The notes under the pieces were generated by a model that worked only from the letters and a program-made list of their open reading frames with translations, was not told the DNA's origin and made no database searches. A program made the translations under genes and the position numbers. Of a stretch of DNA of 8,002 nucleotides, positions 1-7,318 are shown in pieces. The DNA lies in assembly GCA_014382465.1 (NCBI GenBank), contig JACNJP010000450.1:1-8002 (forward strand), given 5' to 3'. Origin of the DNA: Planctomycetota bacterium. Lineage in GTDB: Bacteria > Planctomycetota > UBA1135. Within the stretch, counting starts at the first letter, position 1. Every line of letters starts with the position of its first letter.

Positions 1-84
1 GGGACGGGGGCGGCGGGGGCGGGGGCGGCGGGGGGGGGGCCGGGGGGGGCGAGGGGGGCGGGGGGGGGGACGGGCGGCGGGGGC
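1..84. repeat. G-homopolymer-rich low-complexity tract
   Basis: This stretch is almost entirely G with scattered C and only three A residues. It includes two runs of ten G (30-39 and 60-69) and one of eight (42-49). No reading frame in it looks like a protein. The most likely explanation is a sequencing or assembly artefact at a contig end, such as dark-cycle G calls from two-colour chemistry. A genuine G-quadruplex-forming tract is possible but less likely. A TGA at 96-98 could be the stop of an upstream gene, but this cannot be verified. Confidence 0.75.
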
Positions 85-139
85 GCTGTTCCCGCTGAGC
101 CGGAGGCTGTGGGGGGGCCCGGGGGCCCGCCCGGGCCTC

Positions 140-178
140 CGGGCGCCTTTCCTGAGGGGAAGGCGCCCGACTTTTTCT
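140..178 (+). terminator. Rho-independent terminator
   Basis: A 13-bp stem is formed by 140-152 pairing with 157-169. The outer ten pairs are perfect Watson-Crick (CGGGCGCCTT against AAGGCGCCCG), followed by one T-G wobble and two C-G pairs. The loop is TGAG at 153-156. The stem is followed by the T tract TTTTTCT at 172-178. This is the classic intrinsic terminator layout for + strand transcription. It must end a transcription unit lying before the window and insulates it from the skp-like gene that starts about 190 bp later. Confidence 0.88.
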
Positions 179-365
179 GCGGCGGAACGGGCCGGGTGGG
201 GCCATCTGGTGGTTGCAGGCGGCCACCCGGGACCATGGGTGGGGGTGCTGCCCCTGGAGCTCCCCCGCAGCCCCGATTCTGGCCAAAAAACGAGTCATCG
301 CCGTGGAATTCGATCGTTATAGCATTAAACTGAACTGGTCGATCGAAGAGAGGGGGAACGCCGTG
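179..365 (+). promoter_or_regulatory. Leader and probable promoter region of the skp-secretin-gspK cluster
   Basis: There is no convincing gene between the terminator and the ATG at 366. The part from about 280 to 345 is clearly richer in A and T than the rest of the window, as expected of a promoter in a high-GC genome. A TTATAG/TATAGC-like element lies near 317-324, but I see no good -35 partner, so no exact promoter is assigned. The skp frame stays open upstream to 213, but the residues there are Pro/Gly-rich and then unlike the protein, and a signal peptide begins precisely at 366. I therefore treat the upstream part as non-coding. Confidence 0.4.
351..356 (+). promoter_or_regulatory. Ribosome binding site of the skp-like gene
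   Basis: The purine run GAAGAGAGGGGG (345-356) contains a strong Shine-Dalgarno-like core, AGGGGG. It ends nine bases before the ATG at 366. A GTG immediately before it (363) is in the same frame. The spacing and the signal peptide favour the ATG. Confidence 0.7.
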
Positions 366-770
366 ATGTTGATACCCAGCCTACTGCTCGCTTTCGCGGC
401 CTCGGGAGAGGCTCCGCCCCTGGAACTCGCCAGGCCGCCGGTCTGGACCCAGGACTCGGTCGAGATCGACAAGTCCAAGGTCCGTTATGGCAACTTCGCC
501 GACTTCGACGCCACCAAGGGCCACAAGGTGGCCACGGTGCGCTCGACCGACGTCTACCAGCAGATTCCCTCCTACCAGACCATCGTCAAGGAAGGCATCG
601 AGCGGGGTACCGCGCGCTGGAACCAGCTCATGAAGGAAGCCACTGCCCACTACAAGCGGGCGCTGAAATCGGTCGCGACTGCTGGCAGTTATGTCCTCGT
701 CGTCGAGGAAGGCGCGATCAGCGGCTACTCGACCACCGACGCGACCACGGCCATCATCGACGCCCTGTAG
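366..770 (+). CDS. Short OmpH/Skp-family periplasmic chaperone-like protein
   Basis: The gene encodes 134 residues. Skp/OmpH proteins are periplasmic trimeric chaperones that hold unfolded outer-membrane proteins on their way to the BAM complex. Residues 1-15 form a hydrophobic signal-like segment (MLIPSLLLAFAASGEA). Two blocks match the Skp body: an N-terminal strand and helix start at 53-74 (HKVATVRSTDVYQQIPSYQ, in the place of the usual 'kiavVdvqkvl...p..k'), and a C-terminal block at 104-134 (SYVLVVEEGAIS...TDATTAIIDAL, resembling the usual 'ydlVld...vlya...DiTd.Vi..L'). The helical part between them is only about 35 residues, whereas canonical Skp has a much longer coiled-coil tentacle. 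The start is set by the AGGGGG site at 351-356. It lies first in a cluster with a secretin and gspK, consistent with service to outer-membrane export. Family assignment rests on pattern similarity; a different small periplasmic protein with the same end motif cannot be excluded. Confidence 0.66.
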   Translation: MLIPSLLLAFAASGEAPPLELARPPVWTQDSVEIDKSKVRYGNFADFDATKGHKVATVRSTDVYQQIPSYQTIVKEGIERGTARWNQLMKEATAHYKRALKSVATAGSYVLVVEEGAISGYSTTDATTAIIDAL

Positions 771-798
771 CCCGGGCCCTCCCAGGCTCGCACCGCGG

Positions 799-2115
799 TT
801 GACGTTTCCCCCCGCTCGTCGTTTCAACCGCCTCGCGTTCCTCTTGCTGGCGGCGCTGCCGGCGTGCGCTCAGATCTCGGCCGGGGATCCGGCGGGGCCC
901 GCGGGGACCAGCCAGGCCGTTCCCGAGCCGGTCGCCGCGATCCTGCCGACCTCCCTCGAGGAGCGCTACCCCTTCGTCCGCTTCCTCAAGCAGGGGGAGG
1001 ATCTCTACACCGGGATCCTGACCGCGCCGGTGGGGTTCGGCACGACGATGGAGCCGCAGCTCAAGCAGTTCTGCTCCTGCCTCCAGGGGGAGGCGCCGCG
1101 CGCGTCCCTCACCGTGCTCCCCTCCGGCGGCTTTGCCTTCGGCGGCAACCCCAGGGGGCCCAGCGGCGACGGGGCCGGCACCGGCGTCATGAAGGCCACC
1201 GAGGACCTGCTCCTGGTCACCGGAGCGCGCCAGGACCTCGAGGAGGTCTTGACCTTCATCGACCTGTTCTACAACGGCGGTCCCCAGATCGAGATCCAGG
1301 CCGAGATCTTCGAGGTCATCGACTCCAACGCCTTCGAGCGCGGCATCGGTCCTGCGGCCTCGACGCTCATCAGCAACACCGGCGGCGTCGACAGCGACGG
1401 CAGCGGCCCCTTCTTCCGCGGCATGGGCGGCGGCTTCCCCTCGGCCGGCAATCCGCAGTACGGCTCAGGCGGCCCGGGCGGGGTGTTCTCCCTGGCCTTC
1501 GTCGACGATGACATCCTGGTCGAGGCCTTCCTCCAGCTCCTGCGGACCACCGAGGGGGTGGACGTGGTCTCCCGGCCGCGGGTTGTCACCCGCAACGGCG
1601 TCCCGGCCAAGCTGGTGTCGCAGGAGGAGATCCCCTTCGTGCAGCCCACGCAGATCAATTCGCAGGGCATCACCGGGCTCGTGCTCGGGTTCAAGAAGGC
1701 CGGGGTCGAGCTCTACGTCCAGCCGATCCTGCTCGGGGGCGACACCATCCACCTGGTGGTGGACGCCACCGCCAGCCGCCTCGGGCAGTCCTTCTTCATC
1801 GGCACCGACACCAACGGCAACCCGCTCACGGTGCCGTCCCTGAACACGCGGACCTCGACCACCTCGATCACGGTCAGGAGCGGTCAGAAGGTGGTCATCG
1901 GCGGCCTCCGGCTGCGCGAGAAGCGCGAATCGGAGTCCAAGGTGCCGGTGCTGGGAGACATCCCGTTCCTCGGCTGGTTGTTCTCCTCCCGCGAGGAGAC
2001 CGAGGTCGACACCGAGGTGATCTTCGTCATCACCCCGCTGGTGAAGACCCGGGCGCCGTCGATCTCGCCGTTCCGGGAGGACATCTTCGACCCCTTCGAC
2101 GACGTCCAGGGCTGA
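799..2115 (+). CDS. Secretin (GspD/PilQ-type outer-membrane pore), short form
   Basis: Secretins form the multimeric outer-membrane channel of type II secretion, type IV pili and related machines. From the TTG at 799 the protein has 438 residues. A basic, hydrophobic signal peptide (1-22) ends in LPAC, so Cys23 could be lipidated, although a signal peptidase I cut just after is also possible. One secretin N-domain repeat is visible at about 133-158 (TEDLLLVTGARQDLEEV...), running straight into GGPQIEIQAEIFEVID (160-175), the start of the secretin barrel domain. The barrel contains VVSRPRVVTRNGVPAKL (256-272) and ends with the hallmark VPVLGDIPFLGWLF (382-395) and EVIFVITPLV (406-415). A Gly-rich loop occupies about 194-229. 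Typical GspD proteins exceed 600 residues with several N domains, so this is a minimal version. The frame is open back to an ATG at 691, but that start would overlap the skp gene by 80 bp and bury the signal peptide. No clear Shine-Dalgarno precedes 799. gspK follows 44 bp downstream. Confidence 0.88.
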   Translation: MTFPPARRFNRLAFLLLAALPACAQISAGDPAGPAGTSQAVPEPVAAILPTSLEERYPFVRFLKQGEDLYTGILTAPVGFGTTMEPQLKQFCSCLQGEAPRASLTVLPSGGFAFGGNPRGPSGDGAGTGVMKATEDLLLVTGARQDLEEVLTFIDLFYNGGPQIEIQAEIFEVIDSNAFERGIGPAASTLISNTGGVDSDGSGPFFRGMGGGFPSAGNPQYGSGGPGGVFSLAFVDDDILVEAFLQLLRTTEGVDVVSRPRVVTRNGVPAKLVSQEEIPFVQPTQINSQGITGLVLGFKKAGVELYVQPILLGGDTIHLVVDATASRLGQSFFIGTDTNGNPLTVPSLNTRTSTTSITVRSGQKVVIGGLRLREKRESESKVPVLGDIPFLGWLFSSREETEVDTEVIFVITPLVKTRAPSISPFREDIFDPFDDVQG

Positions 2116-2144
2116 CCGGAAGGAAGCGGCGGGCGGCCGCGTCC

Positions 2145-2150
2145 TATACT
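2145..2150 (+). promoter_or_regulatory. Possible -10 hexamer upstream of gspK
   Basis: TATACT matches the bacterial -10 consensus at five of six bases, in a sequence otherwise made almost entirely of G and C. It ends nine bases before the gspK ATG, so a transcript beginning 6-8 bases downstream of it would carry almost no leader. No recognisable -35 element lies at the expected distance. The only Shine-Dalgarno-like sequence (GGAAGGAAG, 2117-2125) is too far from the ATG. This is an inference from spacing only. Confidence 0.35.
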
Positions 2151-2159
2151 CCGTAGCCG

Positions 2160-3704
2160 ATGAGAACCCGTCCCGGTGCCGCCTCGGACGCCGCCCGCGG
2201 CGTCGTGCTGATCCTGACGCTGTTCGTGATCCTGATCACCTACGCGCTGGTGGCGCAGCTCACCCTGGGCACTTCGGTGGCCTCCCAGACCTCCCGCAAC
2301 GCCGCCATGCGGATCCGCATGCGCAGCGCCTGCACCAGCGCGTCCCAGCAGATCATGGACACCCTGATCGACGACGCCGCCGGCGGCCTCGGCGGCGCCG
2401 CCAGCGAGATGGGGGCGGCCATGGGCGAGGGCCTCGGCGGCCTCGGGCAGCCCGGCGCCGACCCGGCGGCCGAAGGCGCGGAGGGGGAGGAGGAGGCCGG
2501 CTCCGACGCCGACTCCTTCGAGGACGGCTGGGCCAAGACCATGCGCATCATGATGGGCGAGATCGAGGTCATGGCCTTCGTCCAGGACGAGAACTCCAAG
2601 TTCAACCTGCTGACGATGCTGTCGGACGACGAGGAGCTCCAGGACGACGCCCGCGACCGCTGCGCCGCCATCCTCGACCGGCTGCGCAGCGAGTTCGACG
2701 ACGACCTCGACCAGCACGAGGCCGACCGCCTCCGCGACGAGATCGCCGCCTGGCTCGAGGGCCGGGACCGCGACGAGGACTACCCCCGGCCGGCGCGGCA
2801 CTCCAATCCCGAAGACGCCGAATGGACCCTGCCCTACGCCCTCGAGGAGCTGATGGTCCTCGAGCTGGTGGACGAGCAGCTGTTCTACGACCAGCCGCGG
2901 GAGGACGACCGGCTGGCCCCCGGCCTGGAGAGCGTCTTCACCGTTTACACCTCGATCGACCTCGACCCGCCCGAGGCCGGTCAGCTCGAGGGCCAGGCCG
3001 CCGCGGGCGAGGAGGGGGCCGATCCCGCCGCCATCGGCGCGGCAGCGGCGGAGGGCCTCGGCCAGGATCCTAGCGGCGAAGGGGCGGCCGAGAACCTCGG
3101 CCCCAGCGCCGCCGGCGGGCTCAAGGGGGCCGCCCAGGGCGAGCCGGCCATCGGCGCCCGCATCAACATCAACACCGCGCCGCGGCCGGTGCTGGAGGGC
3201 ATGTTCCTCGGCAGCGAGTTCCCGCAGGGGCTGGCGGAGGAGATCCTCGAGTACCGCAACGAGGTCGACGAGGAGGCCCTCGAGGAGCTCGAGAGCGAGG
3301 AGTACGACCCCGAGCTCGCGGAGCTCGAGCAGGCCTACTACGGCGAGGAGAAGGCCGACCCGAAGCTGTTCTTCGGCTCCCTCGACGACCTCGACAAGCT
3401 CGATTCCTTCGAGACCATGGAGTCGACCCTGCAGCAGAAGTTCCGCGACCTGGTGGAGGTGAAGTCGGACGTCTTCTCGGTCTACCTGTTCGCCCGGGTG
3501 CCGCCGCGGGACTGGCTGCAGAAGGAGCGCTACCAGGAGCCGCCGGGGCAGGTGCTGCGGCTGCGGGCGGTCTTCTGGCGCCGCGTCACCGAGGACGGCG
3601 CCAAGTTCATCCCGATCCATCCGTGGCACGAGGTGCCGTTCATGCGCTGGAGGCTGCCGGACTTCCCAGAGGATCTGCCGCTCTACGAGCCGCCAGAGTA
3701 CTGA
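2160..3704 (+). CDS. gspK: GspK-like minor pseudopilin with large low-complexity inserts
   Basis: GspK is the largest minor pseudopilin of type II secretion and caps the tip of the pseudopilus. This protein has 514 residues. A short basic leader is followed by RG|VVLILTLFVILITYALVAQ, so prepilin peptidase should cut after Gly14. Position 5 of the mature protein is not Glu, as is usual for GspK. The following transmembrane/assembly helix runs to about residue 37. The GspK-type INTAPRPVLEGMFL segment (337-350) is followed by a helix-hairpin-helix-like stretch around 355-368. Two Gly/Ala/acidic inserts (about 72-118 and 272-332) share GADPAA and EGLG words and help explain a length well above the roughly 320 residues of familiar GspK proteins. 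A strongly acidic stretch covers 368-390. It lies 44 bp after the secretin, supporting a joint role, although no other gsp genes are nearby. The last 65 bp overlap the convergent minus-strand gene. Confidence 0.82.
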   Translation: MRTRPGAASDAARGVVLILTLFVILITYALVAQLTLGTSVASQTSRNAAMRIRMRSACTSASQQIMDTLIDDAAGGLGGAASEMGAAMGEGLGGLGQPGADPAAEGAEGEEEAGSDADSFEDGWAKTMRIMMGEIEVMAFVQDENSKFNLLTMLSDDEELQDDARDRCAAILDRLRSEFDDDLDQHEADRLRDEIAAWLEGRDRDEDYPRPARHSNPEDAEWTLPYALEELMVLELVDEQLFYDQPREDDRLAPGLESVFTVYTSIDLDPPEAGQLEGQAAAGEEGADPAAIGAAAAEGLGQDPSGEGAAENLGPSAAGGLKGAAQGEPAIGARININTAPRPVLEGMFLGSEFPQGLAEEILEYRNEVDEEALEELESEEYDPELAELEQAYYGEEKADPKLFFGSLDDLDKLDSFETMESTLQQKFRDLVEVKSDVFSVYLFARVPPRDWLQKERYQEPPGQVLRLRAVFWRRVTEDGAKFIPIHPWHEVPFMRWRLPDFPEDLPLYEPPEY

Positions 3705-4302
3705 GCCCGCGCCGGGCCTCTTCGAGCTCCGCCGGCAGCTCCAGGTGGCTCATCAGCCTCAGCAGGGCCCTTGCCTCGGCCTGGACCTCGGCGCAGGAAG
3801 GGGCTTCGCTGGCGGCGCGGGCGTGGAGACGGGCGCAGCGGCGCTCGAGGTCGGTCCAGAACCCGGGGCCGCCGAGCTGCCGGGCGAGCGTGCCCAGGAC
3901 CAGCCGCGTGCGCTGGCGGGTCCAGCCGAGCTCGCGCGCGGCCTTCGAGCCGCCGCCGGGATGGGCCGAGAGTTCGATCAGCCAGGCGGCGGTCCAGGGC
4001 GGCAGCTCCGGCGGCGGGGCGGTGGCCGCGGCGGCCCGGCCGAGACCGGCGGGGAGCGGCCGGTGGGCCGTCCGACGCGGCCGCTCCCAGTCGAGGTAGA
4101 GCGCCCGGCGCAGGGTCTGGCGCCAGCTCCGGCCCCGGACCAGCTCGATCCAGAGGGCGCCGAGGCTGGCCTCCAGGACGTCGCCGGGCTCCCATCCCGG
4201 AGCCATGCCGCTGCGCTGCTGCCACAGCCGAACCCGGGCCGTCATCTGCTCCCGGCGCAGGGCCAGGATCGACTCCGGTGCGTGGTCGGCGGGGACGGGC
4301 AC
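3640..4302 (-). CDS. Hypothetical protein, possible helix-turn-helix
   Basis: I do not recognise this 220-residue protein. It is judged real because, read on the minus strand, nearly every third codon position is G or C and the composition is protein-like, with regular Trp, Leu and Glu and amphipathic helices. The overlapping + frames are Arg/Pro/Gly-rich shadows. Residues 119-143 (SKAARELGWTRQRTRLVLG...) resemble a helix-turn-helix of the 'AA..LG.(S/T)...(V/L)' kind, so DNA binding is possible but unproven. There is no signal peptide or membrane segment from this start. The GTG at 4302 was chosen because codon bias begins there and a TATGGT hexamer lies six bases upstream. An ATG at 4245 behind GGGAG is an alternative (201 residues). 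Codon bias collapses in the last 21 residues, where the gene runs antisense into the 3' end of gspK. It is divergent from purA across 79 bp. Confidence 0.66.
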   Translation of the reverse strand: MPVPADHAPESILALRREQMTARVRLWQQRSGMAPGWEPGDVLEASLGALWIELVRGRSWRQTLRRALYLDWERPRRTAHRPLPAGLGRAAAATAPPPELPPWTAAWLIELSAHPGGGSKAARELGWTRQRTRLVLGTLARQLGGPGFWTDLERRCARLHARAASEAPSCAEVQAEARALLRLMSHLELPAELEEARRGLSTLAARRAADPLGSPAASSA

Positions 4303-4308
4303 GTCGTT

Positions 4309-4314
4309 ACCATA
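4309..4314 (-). promoter_or_regulatory. Possible -10 hexamer of the minus-strand hypothetical gene
   Basis: On the minus strand TATGGT (TANNNT type) stands six bases before the GTG at 4302. That spacing would start the RNA at or very near the start codon. A purine-rich GGAAGGAAG lies just upstream but is too far from the GTG for a normal Shine-Dalgarno and too close to the hexamer to be a -35. This is weak evidence, based on position. Confidence 0.3.
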
Positions 4315-4318
4315 CTTC

Positions 4319-4337
4319 CTTCCCGGTACCTGGGAAG
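4319..4337. promoter_or_regulatory. Inverted repeat in the divergent intergenic region upstream of purA
   Basis: Perfect 6-bp arms, CTTCCC (4319-4324) and GGGAAG (4332-4337), flank a 7-base centre that itself contains the palindrome GGTACC. The element sits 44 bp before the purA ATG and 16 bp before the start of the divergent gene. It is therefore well placed as an operator for either or both genes. It could also be a small hairpin in a leader RNA. No known regulator is recognised. Confidence 0.35.
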
Positions 4338-4381
4338 CCGACCCGAGACGCCCGCACCCGCCCCCAGCCGCAACCAGACAG

Positions 4382-5673
<1,292 letters not shown>

Positions 5674-5686
<13 letters not shown>

Positions 5687-6426
5687 AGCCGGACTTCCCG
5701 CTCCCGCAGCACGTCGCCATCATCATGGACGGCAACGGTCGCTGGGCCCGCCGCCACGGCTGGAAGCGCATCCGCGGCCACGAGTCCGGCGTCGAGGCGG
5801 TCCGGGACACGGTCGAGGCTGCCGCCGAGTGGGGCCTCCGCAACCTGACCCTGTACTCCTTCTCGGTGGAGAACTGGCAGCGGCCGCGGGCCGAGGTCGG
5901 GGCCCTGATGGCGCTGCTGCGCCGCTTCCTGATCGAGGAGCGGCCGACCCTGCTGGACAACAACATCCGGCTTCAGGCGATCGGACGGGTCCAGGACCTG
6001 CCGGCCGAGTCGGCCGCGGTGCTGCGAGAGACCGAGGCGCTGACCGCCGGCTGCGACGGCATGGTGCTGCGGCTGGCGCTCTCCTACGGCGGCCGACAGG
6101 AGCTGGTGGAGGCGGCCCAGCGGCTGGCCGGCCAGGCGCTGCGCGGCGAGCTGTCGGTCGAGGAGCTCGACGAGGATCGCTTCCGGGCCGCCCTCTACGA
6201 CCCCGCGATGCCCGACCCCGACCTGGTGATCCGGACCGCCGGCGAGCAGCGGCTGTCGAACTTCCTGCTGTGGCAGGCCTCCTACGCCGAGTTCCACTTC
6301 GCCGACGAGCTGTGGCCCGATTTCCGGCGCCAGCACTTGCTCCGCGCCCTGAGCGACTACCACTCGCGTGTGCGGCGCTTCGGCCGCGTGCTCGACAGCG
6401 ACCCGGCGGTGCGCCAGCCGCGCTGA
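5674..6426 (+). CDS. uppS: Isoprenyl transferase / undecaprenyl diphosphate synthase
   Basis: UppS adds cis-isoprene units from isopentenyl diphosphate to farnesyl diphosphate, making the C55 lipid carrier for peptidoglycan and other cell-wall polymers. The 250-residue product matches the family length. The signature HVAIIMDGNGRWARRHG (13-29) contains the Mg-binding catalytic Asp19, the counterpart of Asp26 in E. coli. GHESG (35-39), TLYSFSVENWQRP (59-71), LSYGGRQEL (136-144) and the C-terminal DLVIRTAGEQRLSNFLLWQ (183-201) through YAEFHF..ELWPDF are all present. RTAGE in place of the commoner RTGGE is a mild variant. The chosen GTG start has a GAGG four bases upstream. The stop TGA shares its A with the ATG of cdsA, so the two are translationally coupled. 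The frame remains open upstream as far as 3745 only by chance, because of high GC. Confidence 0.95.
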
Positions 6427-7298
6427 TGGGCGTCCTCGCCACGCGCCTGAAATTCGGCTCGCTGGCTGTGGCGGTGGTGGTCGGCCTGTTCTGGCTCGAC
6501 CGGGCCCTGCTCCCGTATCTGACCACCGGCGTCGCCGTGGCGCTGTTCGCCCTCGGGGCCCAGTGGGAGCTCTACAAGATGCTCGACCAGGCCGGGCTGC
6601 GGCCGCACATCCGGCTCGGGCTGCTGGCGGGCGGCTACTACCTGTTCACGCGCATCGCGCCGATGGGGGAGTGGCTGCTCTCGCGCGGGACGCCGGCGCC
6701 GGACCCGCAGAGCACCTACGACGCCGGCGCTCACCTGGCGGTGGCGGTGGTGTTCCTGCTGGTGGCCGGGGTGCTGTCGAGGCGCCCCGAGGACGCCCCG
6801 CGGCGGATCGGCAGCACCCTGGCCGGCCTGCTGGTGGTGCCCTTCCTGCTCGGCTACCTGATCGAGATCCGCTTCTACCACGGCTGGGCCTGGCTGGTGT
6901 TCCTGGTCGCCGTGGCCAAGAGCGGCGACTCCGCCGCCTTCTTCGCCGGCCGCTACCTCGGCAAGCACAAGCTGATCCCCGAGGTCAGCCCCAACAAGAC
7001 CTGGGAGGGCGCGCTCGGCTCGCTCGCCGGCTCGCTGCTGGCCGCCTGGATCGTGGTCACGACCGCCTTCGTCGAGCCGCCCTCGGCCGCCCTGTGGGTC
7101 TCGGCGGCGGTCGTCACCAACATCGGGGCGCAGTTCGGCGACCTCGGCGAGAGCCTGCTGAAGCGCGGCTGCGCGGTGAAGGACTCCTCGACCCTCCTGC
7201 CGGTCATGGGCGGGGCCTTCGACATGGTCGACTCCTTCCTGATCGCGGCGCCGGTGCTGCGGGTGTTCCTGGCCTTCGCGCCCGGCCCGGCGAGCTGA
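6426..7298 (+). CDS. cdsA: Phosphatidate cytidylyltransferase (CDP-diglyceride synthase)
   Basis: CdsA is a membrane enzyme that converts phosphatidic acid and CTP into CDP-diacylglycerol, the precursor of bacterial phospholipids. The 290-residue protein has several hydrophobic segments (about 11-30, 34-45, 64-76, 102-117, 131-146, 152-165, 198-215, 222-236 and 268-285). The family blocks are clear: AKSGDSAAFFAGRYLGKHKL (164-183), SPNKTWEG (188-195), GDLGESLLKR (238-247) and VKDSSTLLP (251-259). In the family signature, the positions usually occupied by His (in HGG) and Arg (in DR.D) are Met261 and Met267, while Lys252, Asp253, Asp266 and Asp269 are kept. The ATG overlaps the uppS stop by one base (TGATG). 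phoH follows after a short gap. The pairing of uppS and cdsA is common in bacteria. Confidence 0.92.
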   Translation: MGVLATRLKFGSLAVAVVVGLFWLDRALLPYLTTGVAVALFALGAQWELYKMLDQAGLRPHIRLGLLAGGYYLFTRIAPMGEWLLSRGTPAPDPQSTYDAGAHLAVAVVFLLVAGVLSRRPEDAPRRIGSTLAGLLVVPFLLGYLIEIRFYHGWAWLVFLVAVAKSGDSAAFFAGRYLGKHKLIPEVSPNKTWEGALGSLAGSLLAAWIVVTTAFVEPPSAALWVSAAVVTNIGAQFGDLGESLLKRGCAVKDSSTLLPVMGGAFDMVDSFLIAAPVLRVFLAFAPGPAS

Positions 7299-7318
7299 CC
7301 GCGGCTAAGCTGTTCGAG

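Noticed and set aside
213..365. Upstream extension of the skp-like gene from an ATG at 213
   Set aside because: The signal peptide begins at 366 right after a good ribosome site, and the extension has no secretory or family features.
691..798. Upstream extension of the secretin gene from an ATG at 691
   Set aside because: It would overlap skp by 80 bp, is Ser/Arg/Pro-rich shadow sequence, and would place the signal peptide about 45 residues inside the protein.
2126..2140. GCGGC/GCCGC hairpin between the secretin and gspK as a terminator
   Set aside because: The arms are only five bases in a G/C-only stretch and no T tract follows. Such short pairs are expected by chance here.
1884..3629. 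581-residue open frame on the minus strand
   Set aside because: It is antisense to gspK and the end of the secretin gene. It consists of Leu/Val/Gly/Arg-rich shadow sequence with no recognisable domain, while the + strand frames have clear family motifs.
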